From contig OZ243969.1 of assembly GCA_965214675.1 (NCBI GenBank), positions 744,001-808,000 of the forward strand: a DNA stretch of 64,000 bases, read 5' to 3'. Positions within the stretch are counted from its first letter, which is position 1. Every line of letters begins with the position of its first letter. The notes below the pieces were generated by a model, which was not told where the DNA came from, ran no database searches, and saw only the letters and a program-made list of their open reading frames with translations. Positions 22,738-32,470 of this stretch are shown here, one piece after another. The position numbers and the translations under genes were made by a program. The DNA is from WTFY01 sp965214675. GTDB lineage: Bacteria; Pseudomonadota; Gammaproteobacteria; UBA4575.

Positions 22738-25248
22738 TCATACGGGCACGCTTTCATCTGTTTCGCTGCTACCCGCTTCTTTGACGGGGTCGTCCATTTG
22801 TTCCCCCACAGCAGGTCCTGACGTGTGTGGCTTCTTTGCGCCGACAAAGTCATCTACTGCAATTGCAAGCTGGGTGGCGGCGTAGGCCTCTTCCACCAGT
22901 ACGGCTTCGCGGTCAGTAATAACACCTTGGGTAACCGCATGGCCCAGCCAGTCCTCTGACCTGCCCTTCTCCGGGTGAGAAATGCCTGCTTTTTTAAGCT
23001 TGCGTTCTGCCTCCTCGGCTGCAATGACCACATGCCATGCATGCTCCACCCGAGCGGTTGCATCTTGAGGGTCAACGCTCTTGAATATGCCCTCAGTGAG
23101 GCGGTCCCGGGCTGCAGAAGGCTCAATGAGGAGTGTCGCGACCCGCTGCCCAGCCGTATCATTCGGGTAGTGCAGGCTCCGTCCCGTGGGGAATACGATG
23201 ATGCGCAAAAGTTGTCCTGCCACCTTTGAAGGAAAGTTCCTCAGGACTTCATCCAGTGCGTGCTGGGCATGATAGAGACAGTATCTTGCACTCCACTCAA
23301 CCAGTGGGAGATCTGCAACCGGCCTTCCGGTATCCTGGTAATGCTTGAGCACTGCTGAACACAGGTACATGTAGCTGAGAATATCTGCAAAACGACCGGA
23401 AAGCTTCTCCTTCCTTTTCAGATTCCCGCCCAAAAACAGCAGGGCAAAATCCGAGACAAATGCATAACTTGCGCTGATCCTTGCGAGACGCTTGAAGTAC
23501 CCTTGGGTAGGCCCCTGCACGGGGCATGGAGCCAGCCGGCTCCGGGTCATGCCATAGAGGAAGGACCTTGCGCCATTGCGAACGGTGTAGCCCAGATGAC
23601 TAAACAAGGCTTCGTCAAATTCCTTGAGTCCTGCCTCTCGATCGGGGTCTGACACGGCATTCATTTCAGCCATAAGGTGAGGATGACAACGCATTACACC
23701 CTGGCCAAAAATTATCAGGCTGCGGACGAGGATATTCGAGCCTTCGACTGTAATGCTCATCGGTATGGACTGATAAATCTGCGCAAGATAGTTGCTTGGT
23801 CCAAGGCAAATCCCACGACCCCCATGCACATCCATGGCATCATTGATCACCCTGCGCATGCTTTCGGTATTAAAGTATTTAAGAATGGCTGTCGCCACGG
23901 ACGGTTTTTCACCATGGTCAATGGCTGAAGCTGTCAGCCGCCGCCCGGATTCCATCATGTAGGTCAATCCTCCTATCCTGCCGAGAGCCTCTTCCACACC
24001 CTCAAACCTGCCAATTGGAATTCCAAATTGCTTGCGTGTACGTGTGTAGGCACCCGTCATATGGCTGACAAACTTCCCGGCGCCTGCACTCAGGGCAGGC
24101 AGAGAAATACCACGCCCGACAGAGAGGCACTCGACAAGCATGCGCCATCCTTTTCCTATCTGATCCTGCCCGCCGATGACCCAATCGATAGGGATAAATA
24201 CATCTTTCCCCCAATTCGGACCATTCTGAATGGATGCATTGAGCGGGTTATGCCGAGTACCAATGCTCACCCCGGGTATGTTGGTAGGGACTAGGGCACA
24301 GGTAATCCCGAGATTTTCACAATTTCCGAGGAGGCCGTCGGGGTCGTAGGCTTTAAACGCCAGCCCCAATACGGTAGCCACGGGCCCCAATGTGATATAG
24401 CGTTTCGCCCAGTTCAAACGCAAACCCAAAACTTCTTTTCCTTCAAACATGCCTCGACACACAATACCTGTATCCGGTATCGCGCCTGCATCGGAACCGG
24501 CATCAGGGCCTGTCAGGGCAAAACACGGGATCTCCTTTCCTGTGGCCAGTCGGGGCAAGTAATAGCTCTTCTGCTCCTCGGTACCATAACGCATTAAAAG
24601 TTCAGCGGGACCGAGTGAATTAGGTACCATTACAGTGACTGCCGCACTGCTGCTGCGGGTCACTATTTTCATGATGACGGATGAATGTGCAATCGCGGAG
24701 AATTCAAGGCCCCCATATTTCTTGGGTATGATCATTCCAAAAAATTTCTTTTCCTTCAGGAATTCCCAAGCCTCTGCCGGAAGATCGTTCAGCTGACTTG
24801 TCATTTCCCAGTCATCTATCATTTGACAAAACTCGTCTACAGGCCCCTCCAGAAAGGCCTGCTCTTCATCGGAAAGCTCCGAGGTCTTGTGAGACAGCAA
24901 TTTTTGCCAATCAGGGTTGCCCTGAAATAATTCAGCCTCCCACCATGAAGTACCTGCTTCGACGGCCTCACGCTCGGTATCGGATATTGCCGGCAGAACT
25001 TTGCGGATGTATGCAAACATCGGCTTGCTTATGAAATGAATTCGGAATTCAGATGAGTTGAGCAATGCCAAGGGCACGAACAGAATCCACAAGGCAACAC
25101 CACCAAGTACGGATAAGAAGCCAAGCAGGGTAAGGAACAGCAGGCCCGCACCGATTACGAGGGTCCAGACGGAGAATGACCAGTGGGCCCTGCTGAAACC
25201 AAAGAGCATGCCGCCCAACACCAACAACCAAACCATGAATGTCACCAT
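22738..25248 (-). CDS. fadE: Acyl-CoA dehydrogenase FadE
   Basis: A membrane-associated acyl-CoA dehydrogenase for the first step of fatty-acid beta-oxidation. N-terminal hydrophobic helices (MVWLLVLGGMLFGF and following) are followed by the FAD dehydrogenase core with ALTGPDAGSDAG and DVHGGRGICLGPSNYL, then the long C-terminal DUF1974-type region. The start at 25248 (836 residues, near E. coli FadE's 814) was chosen because GCAGGAGTAATT precedes this ATG and the hydrophobic segment starts there. A longer frame to 25416 adds 56 unconvincing residues. It is divergent from moeA. Confidence 0.95.
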   Translation of the reverse strand: MVTFMVWLLVLGGMLFGFSRAHWSFSVWTLVIGAGLLFLTLLGFLSVLGGVALWILFVPLALLNSSEFRIHFISKPMFAYIRKVLPAISDTEREAVEAGTSWWEAELFQGNPDWQKLLSHKTSELSDEEQAFLEGPVDEFCQMIDDWEMTSQLNDLPAEAWEFLKEKKFFGMIIPKKYGGLEFSAIAHSSVIMKIVTRSSSAAVTVMVPNSLGPAELLMRYGTEEQKSYYLPRLATGKEIPCFALTGPDAGSDAGAIPDTGIVCRGMFEGKEVLGLRLNWAKRYITLGPVATVLGLAFKAYDPDGLLGNCENLGITCALVPTNIPGVSIGTRHNPLNASIQNGPNWGKDVFIPIDWVIGGQDQIGKGWRMLVECLSVGRGISLPALSAGAGKFVSHMTGAYTRTRKQFGIPIGRFEGVEEALGRIGGLTYMMESGRRLTASAIDHGEKPSVATAILKYFNTESMRRVINDAMDVHGGRGICLGPSNYLAQIYQSIPMSITVEGSNILVRSLIIFGQGVMRCHPHLMAEMNAVSDPDREAGLKEFDEALFSHLGYTVRNGARSFLYGMTRSRLAPCPVQGPTQGYFKRLARISASYAFVSDFALLFLGGNLKRKEKLSGRFADILSYMYLCSAVLKHYQDTGRPVADLPLVEWSARYCLYHAQHALDEVLRNFPSKVAGQLLRIIVFPTGRSLHYPNDTAGQRVATLLIEPSAARDRLTEGIFKSVDPQDATARVEHAWHVVIAAEEAERKLKKAGISHPEKGRSEDWLGHAVTQGVITDREAVLVEEAYAATQLAIAVDDFVGAKKPHTSGPAVGEQMDDPVKEAGSSETDESVPV

Positions 25249-25424
25249 AATTACTCCTGCCGGGCCGTATATAGAGCAAGCCATTGCATACCTGTATTGT
25301 ACTCCAACAGAGACTACCCACGTGCTCAGGCACGGCGACACCTTGGGACGAAATCGCTGCCCGGGTTCATACTTAAAACCAAACCTGCCTATAATTGAGG
25401 ATTGGCACTGTCCCACAATGAACT

Positions 25425-26708
25425 ATGACTGTTTCTGACCAACGCCGTGACGCCAGCTGCATGGATGACTTTGATCCGACATCCAAGGATGCCATGCAGG
25501 CATTGACGATGATCATCAACGCCGTTGACCGGCCTCAAAAAACAGAAGCGATACCGGTTCTAGATTCATTGGGACGCGTGGTCGCCAGTGAGATGCATTC
25601 AAGAATCAATGTGCCCGGGCATACGAATTCGGCAATGGATGGGTATGCCTTTCGGGGAACAGACATTCCTGCACAGGGACAGGTGGAACTTTCTGTGGTT
25701 GGAACCTCCTGGGCAGGACGGCCTTATACGGGTTCTATCCTGCCGGGTACGTGCGCACGCATCATGACAGGTGCTGCCATGCCAGATGGCTCGGATACCG
25801 TGGTCATGCAGGAACGGGTCGAGACAACAGGCGATACGATCCGCATCGACAGCAATAACAAGCCCGGCCAAAACGTTCGCAAGGCGGGTGAAGACATCCC
25901 GGTGGATGAGGTCGTTCTGAGCGAAGGCAAGCACATCGGACCTGCGGAGATGGGATTGTTGGCTTCTACCGGCATAAGCGAAGTCACTGTTTATAAATTA
26001 CCGCGTGTTGCTTTTTTCTCGACAGGTGATGAGCTCCGCCCGGTAGGCACCCGGCTGGGAAAAGGCCAGATTTATGACAGTAACCGCTATACCCTGTATG
26101 GCATGCTGTCGCGCCTGGGTGTTGAAATCAGTGACCTGGGTGTAGTCCGGGATGAGAAACAGGCAGTTGAGCGGGCATTCTCGGATGCGGTGAGCCAAGC
26201 GGATGTCGTGATTACTTCCGGAGGCGTGTCCGTTGGCGAAGCCGATTATGTGAAGGAGACACTGGAACAGATCGGTACGGTACACTTTTGGAAAGTGGCC
26301 ATGAAACCGGGGCGGCCCCTCGCGTTCGGGAAGATTGGAGATGCATGGTTTTTTGGGCTACCAGGCAACCCGGTCTCTGTCATGGTAACGTTCTATATGT
26401 TTGTGTTACCCGCCCTTAAGAAGATGATGGGAAATCCACACAGCGAGCCCCTGACCCTCGCTGCAACCTGTTCTTCTGAACTGCGCAAACGTGCAGGGCG
26501 CGTTGAGTATCAACGGGGTATTTTGAGTCGAGAAAAAAACGACAATGTCCTGGGTCATCGATACGTGGTATCCAAAACAGGTCCGCAAGGCTCAGGGGTG
26601 CTGCGCTCCATGTCTGACGCAAACTGTTTCATCATCCTGCCAATGGAATCCACAGGCGTCAAACCAGGTGAACAGGTTCCGGTGCTGCCCTTTGAAGCCA
26701 TCACCTGA
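25425..26708 (+). CDS. moeA: Molybdopterin molybdenumtransferase
   Basis: MoeA inserts molybdate into adenylylated molybdopterin. The 427-residue protein has the PVLDSLGRVVA and NSAMDGYAF N-terminal motifs, PAGQNVRKAGED-like cofactor region (here PGQNVRKAGED), the MoCF-binding TGDEL and TSGGVSVGEADYVKE motifs, KPGRPLAFG, and a C-terminal beta-barrel domain. ATG at 25425 is used; an alternative start at residue 13 (MDDFDP) is possible. moaE (convergent) and moaB lie just downstream, so this is a small Moco cluster. Confidence 0.95.
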   Translation: MTVSDQRRDASCMDDFDPTSKDAMQALTMIINAVDRPQKTEAIPVLDSLGRVVASEMHSRINVPGHTNSAMDGYAFRGTDIPAQGQVELSVVGTSWAGRPYTGSILPGTCARIMTGAAMPDGSDTVVMQERVETTGDTIRIDSNNKPGQNVRKAGEDIPVDEVVLSEGKHIGPAEMGLLASTGISEVTVYKLPRVAFFSTGDELRPVGTRLGKGQIYDSNRYTLYGMLSRLGVEISDLGVVRDEKQAVERAFSDAVSQADVVITSGGVSVGEADYVKETLEQIGTVHFWKVAMKPGRPLAFGKIGDAWFFGLPGNPVSVMVTFYMFVLPALKKMMGNPHSEPLTLAATCSSELRKRAGRVEYQRGILSREKNDNVLGHRYVVSKTGPQGSGVLRSMSDANCFIILPMESTGVKPGEQVPVLPFEAIT

Positions 26709-26770
26709 ACGATGCGCCATGACCAGGATTCAGGGCAACTCAGTCTCTGCAGCGGTCTCAAAAACCGCCA

Positions 26771-27214
26771 TCAGCGTGTTTCACTCTCACTGCCGGTAAG
26801 CCAGCGTTCCTGAGCCTCTAAACTTTCCTTTTTCCAGATCGGTGATTTGGATTTAAGGTCTTCCATGATGAAGCGGTTGGCGGCATAGGCGTCCGCACGA
26901 TGTGCTGCCCATATGGCGATACATACAATCGGATCATTCGGGAACACTTGTCCTGAGCGATGCAGCAGGAATACATCCAGAATATTCCATTGATCCAAAG
27001 CCTCTTGTGCAATCTGTTGCAGGTGTTTTTGAGTCATTTCCGGATAATGTTCCAGAAACATCGAATGTACGTTCTGCCCCGCATTGAAGTCTCGCATGGT
27101 ACCTACAAACACAGCCGTCGCACCAAACTTGCCCGGCTTTCTCAGGTACTGCTCCTGATAGATTTTCACTTCCTGCAAGGGATCAAAGGAAGTGTCGCGA
27201 ATTTCAATTCTCAT
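26771..27214 (-). CDS. moaE: Molybdopterin synthase catalytic subunit
   Basis: MoaE converts precursor Z (cPMP) to molybdopterin with sulfur carried by MoaD. The 147 residues contain GATAVFVGTMRDFN, the MFLEHYPEMT segment, LHRSGQVFPNDPIVCIAIWAAHR and the lysine motif SPIWKKE near the C-terminus. moaD, normally adjacent, is not found beside it. moaB is divergent, with 98 bp between the starts. Confidence 0.95.
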   Translation of the reverse strand: MRIEIRDTSFDPLQEVKIYQEQYLRKPGKFGATAVFVGTMRDFNAGQNVHSMFLEHYPEMTQKHLQQIAQEALDQWNILDVFLLHRSGQVFPNDPIVCIAIWAAHRADAYAANRFIMEDLKSKSPIWKKESLEAQERWLTGSESETR

Positions 27215-27312
27215 GCAATTCAGATCTCCCGGTGAACAATCCGTTTGACTGTATCATCCCTGAAATACTACTGTACATCATAGACGACCGTCACCAATGG
27301 GAAACAGTAACG

Positions 27313-27831
27313 ATGAGTGATGAAATAAAACGTGATTTCGTTGATCTGGACATCGCTGTACTGACGATTTCTGACACACGCACAGAAGAGAATGACAAGT
27401 CCGGAAAAATCCTGTGCAATCGCTTGCAGACTGCAGGGCACAATGTACATGAGAAAGCGATTGTCCCAGACGACAAATACAGAATCAGGGCTGTTGTTTC
27501 ACTATGGATAGCACAAGACAAGCCCAATGTCATACTGACCACCGGGGGCACGGGTGTTACCGGGAGGGATGGTACGCCCGAAGCGGTAAAACCCCTGCTG
27601 GACAAGGAAATCACCGGCTTTGGCGAGATGTTCAGGGTGCTGTCGTTTGAAACCATTGCAACCTCCACACTGCAATCCCGGGCATTTGCAGGAGTGGCTA
27701 ACCGGACCTATATTTTCTGCCTGCCCGGCTCAAGTGGAGCATGTGCAGAGGCATGGGACAAGCTCATTTCGCATCAACTCGACTATCGAACACGTCCATG
27801 CAACCTTGTAGAACTGATGCCTAGGCTCTAA
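27313..27831 (+). CDS. moaB: Molybdenum cofactor biosynthesis protein B
   Basis: A MoaB/MogA-type adenylyltransferase-fold protein that acts on molybdopterin. ATG at 27313 (MSDEIKRDFVDLDIAVLTISDTR) gives 172 residues, the size of E. coli MoaB. An upstream frame start at 27232 would add 27 residues unlike the family. Motifs: LTISDTRTEENDKSG, TTGGTGVTGRDGTPEAV and CLPGSSGACAEAWD. It is clearly MoaB-like rather than the longer MoeA. Confidence 0.93.
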   Translation: MSDEIKRDFVDLDIAVLTISDTRTEENDKSGKILCNRLQTAGHNVHEKAIVPDDKYRIRAVVSLWIAQDKPNVILTTGGTGVTGRDGTPEAVKPLLDKEITGFGEMFRVLSFETIATSTLQSRAFAGVANRTYIFCLPGSSGACAEAWDKLISHQLDYRTRPCNLVELMPRL

Positions 27832-27922
27832 CAGAAGACAGGTACGGTCTTCACACGACGAACCATGCTGTACATGTCCTGAATGCCGAGTCCTATTCGA
27901 TAGAATTTCACATTACCCCGCA

Positions 27923-28954
27923 GTGAGCGCAAACAGACTAGCTCCCGAATGGGCGCCACAAGATGCCATCGCAATCGTCTGGCCTCACCAGAACTCGGAC
28001 TGGGCACCCGCACTGCACAGTGTCGAACCGGTATACCTGGAGCTATGCAAATATATCAGCAGGCAACAGACCATCATCCTGATCGCCTGCAACGATAGGC
28101 ACGCACGGGAAATTCGCAGCAAGCTGAAAGCTGCAGATACAAGCTGTAAGGATATAAAGTTTGCAGTGATCCCGACAAACGATACCTGGATACGCGACTA
28201 TGGACCGGTATGCACGGTATCGAGTGGCAGAAAAATTTTGCTCGATTTTCAATTTGATGGCTGGGGGAAAATTTCCGACTACCGGCTCGACAATGCGCTC
28301 AATATGCAACTGACCAAGGACTTGGGTTTTATAGCTTCATACCAGTCTGTTGACCATATCCTGGAAGCTGGAAATATTGAGATTAACAGCCGCGGTGAGC
28401 TGCTTTGTTCCAAGACCTGCTTCAGGCGCAACCGGGATTTTCCGGATTCGGGATTTACACAGCTTGAGAAACAGCTTGAACGCTGGCTGGGGTGTTGCAA
28501 AATATACTGGCTGGACCGCATCCAGCTCATCGGTGATGACACCTGTGGGCACGTAGATACCCTTGCCCGCTTCTGTGCAGATGACATCATCGTTTATACA
28601 GCCTGCCGTAACTGGCAAGACAGAAACCATGAAACACTTGGTCTGCTCTCAATGCAGCTTGAAAAAATAAACAGGCAAAGTGGACACAAATACGAACTCA
28701 TCCCGTTGCCATTGCCAGACCCGGTATTCCTGCGTGGGCAACAACTGCCTGCCACCTATACCAACTTCCTGATCACGAATCACCATGTCCTGGTGCCCGT
28801 ATTCAATGACAGACAAGACGACTGCACTCTTCGGCTCATTGATGAGCTGTTCCCGAACAGGGAAGTCGTAGGTGTTGATTGCCGGGCCTTGATTCAGCAG
28901 CGTGGAGGTCTACACTGTGCAGCCATGCAGATCCCTGAGGGTTTCATTTTGTGA
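27923..28954 (+). CDS. aguA: Agmatine deiminase
   Basis: A peptidyl-arginine-deiminase-fold enzyme converting agmatine to N-carbamoylputrescine. Motifs: PEWAPQDAIAIVWPH at the N terminus, NDTWIRDYGP (about 90-99), FQFDGWG, GHVDTLARF and the catalytic C332 in GGLHCAAMQIP. GTG at 27923 is the start. Its stop overlaps the aguB start (GTGA), so translation is coupled and both steps of agmatine-to-putrescine conversion are encoded together. Confidence 0.95.
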   Translation: MSANRLAPEWAPQDAIAIVWPHQNSDWAPALHSVEPVYLELCKYISRQQTIILIACNDRHAREIRSKLKAADTSCKDIKFAVIPTNDTWIRDYGPVCTVSSGRKILLDFQFDGWGKISDYRLDNALNMQLTKDLGFIASYQSVDHILEAGNIEINSRGELLCSKTCFRRNRDFPDSGFTQLEKQLERWLGCCKIYWLDRIQLIGDDTCGHVDTLARFCADDIIVYTACRNWQDRNHETLGLLSMQLEKINRQSGHKYELIPLPLPDPVFLRGQQLPATYTNFLITNHHVLVPVFNDRQDDCTLRLIDELFPNREVVGVDCRALIQQRGGLHCAAMQIPEGFIL

Positions 28955-29898
28955 ACACAGTCAATGTGGCACTGATACAGCAGCGCATTACAGCTGACTA
29001 TCAATCCAATCTTGAGGCCAGCCTTGAGCAGATTGCAGATGCCGCGCGCAGGGGTGCCCGGTTGATCGTGCTTTGCGAGTTACATACCAGCTTGTACTTT
29101 TGCCAAGAGGAGTCTGCCCGGTATTTTGAACTTGCCGAGGATATTCCGGGCCCGATTACCGACCAGTTGAGCGAGGCCGCGAAAAGACACCAGGTCACCA
29201 TTGTGGGTTCGGTGTTCGAGAGGCGTACCCGGGGTCTTTATCACAATACGGCTGTTGTTTTGGACCAGGATGGCAGTCTGGCAGGCAGGTACCGGAAAAT
29301 GCACATCCCCGACGGGCCAGGCTATCATGAAAAATATTATTTCACGGCGGGAGACCTGGGTTTTTGTCCAATCGAGACGAGCATGGGAAATCTGGGGCTG
29401 ATGGTTTGCTGGGATCAGTGGTTCCCGGAAGCTGCACGCCTGATGGCTCTGGGGGGTGCAGACATACTGATTTATCCAAGCGCGATCGGGTGGGATCCTG
29501 CAGACCCTGATGAAGAGAAGCAACGCCAGTTGCAGGCCTGGCTAACCATCCAGCAAAGTCACGCCATCTCAAACAACCTTCCGGTCATCTGCACAAACCG
29601 GGTAGGCTATGAACAGGACTGTTCTGGCACAGGCCGAGGCATTGATTTCTGGGGGCAGTCATTTGTGACCGATGCATTCGGAAAAATCACAGCCCGAGGC
29701 CTCTGTAATGCAGCACAAACCGTGCATGCAACAATTGATCTTGCTGAGACTGAGTGCCGCCGACAGGTTTGGCCTTATTTGCGTGACAGGCGCATCGATG
29801 CCTATGGCGATCTCGGCAAACGGTTTGTGGATGAATCAGCGGATTCTATGTCAGAACGCGCAAAACCAAGTAAGGGATCACGAAAAACAGGAGGGTGA
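28951..29898 (+). CDS. aguB: N-carbamoylputrescine amidase
   Basis: A nitrilase-superfamily amidohydrolase releasing putrescine from N-carbamoylputrescine. The catalytic triad is visible: E43 (LCELH), K116 (YRKMHIP) and C153 (MVCWDQWFPEAAR). The 315-residue length is slightly longer than usual because of a hydrophilic C-terminal tail. That tail is encoded where a convergent small gene overlaps by 53 bp. The start is GTG at 28951, overlapping the aguA stop. Confidence 0.95.
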   Translation: MNTVNVALIQQRITADYQSNLEASLEQIADAARRGARLIVLCELHTSLYFCQEESARYFELAEDIPGPITDQLSEAAKRHQVTIVGSVFERRTRGLYHNTAVVLDQDGSLAGRYRKMHIPDGPGYHEKYYFTAGDLGFCPIETSMGNLGLMVCWDQWFPEAARLMALGGADILIYPSAIGWDPADPDEEKQRQLQAWLTIQQSHAISNNLPVICTNRVGYEQDCSGTGRGIDFWGQSFVTDAFGKITARGLCNAAQTVHATIDLAETECRRQVWPYLRDRRIDAYGDLGKRFVDESADSMSERAKPSKGSRKTGG

Positions 29899-30088
29899 AC
29901 AGTTTGTACATGCCCATCATCACATAGTGCGCTTTGTCAAACTCCTCTTTTGAAATTGAAAACCAGAGGCCATGGATTTTATACACGGCATCATGAGCCG
30001 TCATGAACACCAAAAACCAGATGAGGAAAAGGCCTATGTTGACCAGTGCACACCAGCCCAACACCGTGCGCACAAATTCAATATCCAC
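29846..30088 (-). CDS. Small two-helix membrane protein (DUF6868-like)
   Basis: An 80-residue protein with two strongly hydrophobic helices (about 8-28 and 60-79) separated by a short amphipathic region (HGLWFSISKEEFDKAHYVMMGMYK). It resembles the small DUF6868-type inner-membrane proteins found in marine gammaproteobacteria; the function is unknown. Start is GTG at 30088. Its 3' end overlaps the end of aguB antisense by 53 bp. Confidence 0.75.
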   Translation of the reverse strand: MDIEFVRTVLGWCALVNIGLFLIWFLVFMTAHDAVYKIHGLWFSISKEEFDKAHYVMMGMYKLFTLLFFVIPYLVLRVLT

Positions 30089-30226
30089 AAGAATATCTCA
30101 TTACGATTTGATGTCTAGGCAGGTGAGGTATAGATCCCGTTTGTTGAATGCCAGTCCCTGTGACATGCAATACCCTTCATGCCCCTAGTAGCGGTGCCAC
30201 CATGTATGGAACCAGGAAGTGAACTG

Positions 30227-31477
30227 TCAAGGTGCCACCTCGCTGATCACAACGTGTATCTGGCCTGCACCGCTGGTTTCAACGGGGCGCACGCTTCCAT
30301 AGAGGTCTCCTGCCTGCATCCTGGCCTGGCCTGACTTGGAGATTCTTGCGACGATCTCTACCTCTTCCATGCCGGACAGCGTCATCCCGGAAATCATTGC
30401 ATCCGTATCATCCAGGGTGACCCTCACCGGGAGCTTTCCGGCATTCATTCGGACAAGCGCCAGGGGCATGGGCGGCCCTTCCAGCGCACGTGCGTAAACA
30501 AAAAGTATGTCCGAGTTTGTGATATTTTCCTGTAGTGCAGCGCTGAGTGAAACCTGCACATCGATGGAAGCGGCAGCCGCAGTATTATCGCCGGAAGCCC
30601 TTGTCTCCCCCATGTCCTGGCTTGCATCAGCAACATCCAGCTTCGCTTTCTGTCTGGCCTCATCCAGGTAGGTCTGCAAAGTCGTACGCACATCCTGTTG
30701 GTCATCCGGCACCTGTTCCAGCAATCTTCCCCAGTATTTCGCAGCGCTCAGGTAGTCATGCAGCTGGTAGGCTGCAAATCCTGCATACCACAAACCACGC
30801 TCGTGATGCGGGTCAATCTGTACGGCTCGCACAAAATATGCCATCGTACCTTCATCAAAACGCTGCCCTGCTGCCAGTGCTTGCGCTTCTGCATAGCCTA
30901 CAAGCACGTCAGGGTCCATACCTCCTGTCAGCCCGTATGCCCTTTCATAGGCCTCCACTGCCTTGGCAAAGTTGCCCTGCGCCAGATAAGACCGGCCCAA
31001 CATGCTCCAGCCCGCCATATCGTCCGGAACTTCGCGCAGTCTTCTTTCAAGATTCATGATTGCCTGCTCGACAGTAAGCATCCTGCCCTGGCCCGAGAGC
31101 TCAGCTTGAAAGTCATCCGACAGCGAAGCCAGGCCATTATTGATTTTCAGATACGTGAACACAGAGAGCATGGGGATAGCCAGCAATACGATGACAGCCA
31201 TCGACTTGCCACTTTTTTTCAAGGCAGGTGTCCCGTGATCTTCAAGATCATGAATAAGCGTGCGTCTCAGATCGGACCGTGCGATCTCGAATTGTTCGCT
31301 GTCGATCAGGTCTCTTTGAAGGTCTTCATCAAGCTCCTTCAGTTTCCGGTCAAAAATTGCCCGGTTCATGGCTTGGCGTTCATCATCCGCAGGTTGGGAT
31401 TCTGCCATCAATGATGGCAGCACAAGGACAAGCGCGACCACCACCAGGAACAGACAAATGAGCCAGAATGCAAGCAT
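30227..31477 (-). CDS. ccmI: Cytochrome c biogenesis TPR protein CcmI
   Basis: Apocytochrome c chaperone of the System I haem lyase. The 416 residues show two N-terminal membrane helices (about 1-20 and 92-110) flanking a cytoplasmic loop, then periplasmic TPR repeats (about 145-270, with MAGWSMLGRSYLAQGNFAKAVEAYERAY) and a C-terminal beta domain. It is last in the ccmABCDEFGHI operon, 4 bp after ccmH. Confidence 0.93.
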   Translation of the reverse strand: MLAFWLICLFLVVVALVLVLPSLMAESQPADDERQAMNRAIFDRKLKELDEDLQRDLIDSEQFEIARSDLRRTLIHDLEDHGTPALKKSGKSMAVIVLLAIPMLSVFTYLKINNGLASLSDDFQAELSGQGRMLTVEQAIMNLERRLREVPDDMAGWSMLGRSYLAQGNFAKAVEAYERAYGLTGGMDPDVLVGYAEAQALAAGQRFDEGTMAYFVRAVQIDPHHERGLWYAGFAAYQLHDYLSAAKYWGRLLEQVPDDQQDVRTTLQTYLDEARQKAKLDVADASQDMGETRASGDNTAAAASIDVQVSLSAALQENITNSDILFVYARALEGPPMPLALVRMNAGKLPVRVTLDDTDAMISGMTLSGMEEVEIVARISKSGQARMQAGDLYGSVRPVETSGAGQIHVVISEVAP

Positions 31478-31481
31478 TGAA

Positions 31482-31931
31482 CTATTCTTCAGTATGACCC
31501 AGTATGGACTTTACCTTCGCCTGCTCTTCTTCGGTCAAGGGCGAACTGCCGATGTCCTTTTGTCTCTTCAATACCCGTGCCAGTGCCAACAAGCCAATGG
31601 CAAGCAGGATAAAAGGGCCAAACCATAACAGCCATGTCGTGGGCTTGAGCGGCGGCCTGTACAGCACAAAATCGCCATACCGGCTCACCATGAACTCGAT
31701 GATCTCGGAATCCGTGGCACCGGCATATAGCATTGTTTTAACCTCGCCACGCAGGTCTTTGGCCAGACCTGCATCGGATTCGGCGATTGTCTGGTTTTGG
31801 CAAACCAGACAACGCAATTCCTTCAACAAGGAGTAGTAGCGGCTTTCATACTCAGGAGCGACTGCTTCAGGCTGTGCGAGAACTGAAAAGCAGAACAAGG
31901 CGCCAACGATGAAGCCAAAGAATTCGCGCAT
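31482..31931 (-). CDS. ccmH: Cytochrome c-type biogenesis protein CcmH
   Basis: A thiol oxidoreductase of the haem lyase complex that handles the apocytochrome CXXCH cysteines. An N-terminal signal is followed by the signature LRCLVCQNQ (C41/C44), then a three-helix domain and a single C-terminal membrane helix (about 105-122). The 149-residue length matches the short CcmH type that pairs with a separate CcmI. It directly abuts ccmG. Confidence 0.95.
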   Translation of the reverse strand: MREFFGFIVGALFCFSVLAQPEAVAPEYESRYYSLLKELRCLVCQNQTIAESDAGLAKDLRGEVKTMLYAGATDSEIIEFMVSRYGDFVLYRPPLKPTTWLLWFGPFILLAIGLLALARVLKRQKDIGSSPLTEEEQAKVKSILGHTEE

Positions 31932-32465
31932 TTACGGGGCCTCGCTTTGCAGTTGCCTTACCAGAGGTAAAAGTTTCTCATCGGCATCCTTTTGGGTGAT
32001 CGCACCGATATGCTTGTACCGGATAATGCCGGCCTTATCGACCACGAAAGTTTCGGGAACTCCGTACACTCCCCACTCGATCCCGACACGGCCGGAGAAA
32101 TCCACTGCATTGGCCACGAAGGGATTCCCAAAGTCTGCCAGATACCGCAGTGCATCAGCACTGTCATCCTTGTAATTCAACCCGTATATCGGGACCACCT
32201 TGTGATGTGCCATCTCTGTCAGTATCGGGTGCTCGTCACGGCATGCCAGACACCAGCTTGCCCATACATTGAGCAAGACGACCTTGCCATGGAAATCACG
32301 CTCTGAAACAACGGCCTCGGGATCCTGAAGCCGGGGGAGAGAAAATTGAGGTACCGGCTTGCCGATCAGCGGGGAAGATACCGTAGTCGGATCCCTGTAC
32401 AAGCCAACAAACAAAAAACTGGCGAGTATGAAAAACAGAATGACCGGAAGAAAATACTTGGACAT
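31932..32465 (-). CDS. ccmG: Thiol:disulfide interchange protein CcmG/DsbE
   Basis: A membrane-anchored periplasmic thioredoxin-fold reductant for cytochrome c maturation. It has an N-terminal anchor helix (about 5-22) and active site WCLAC (C72/C75) in NVWASWCLACRDEHP. The cis-proline region GVPETF and GPFIL-like end follow family pattern. It has 177 residues and lies 5 bp after ccmF. Confidence 0.95.
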   Translation of the reverse strand: MSKYFLPVILFFILASFLFVGLYRDPTTVSSPLIGKPVPQFSLPRLQDPEAVVSERDFHGKVVLLNVWASWCLACRDEHPILTEMAHHKVVPIYGLNYKDDSADALRYLADFGNPFVANAVDFSGRVGIEWGVYGVPETFVVDKAGIIRYKHIGAITQKDADEKLLPLVRQLQSEAP

Positions 32466-32470
32466 GCCGG

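Noticed and set aside
25249..25416. N-terminal extension of FadE
   Set aside because: No family similarity, and a strong ribosome binding site precedes the later ATG at 25248.
30698..31414. 238-codon plus-strand frame
   Set aside because: Antisense to ccmI with no family features; ccmI is clearly real.
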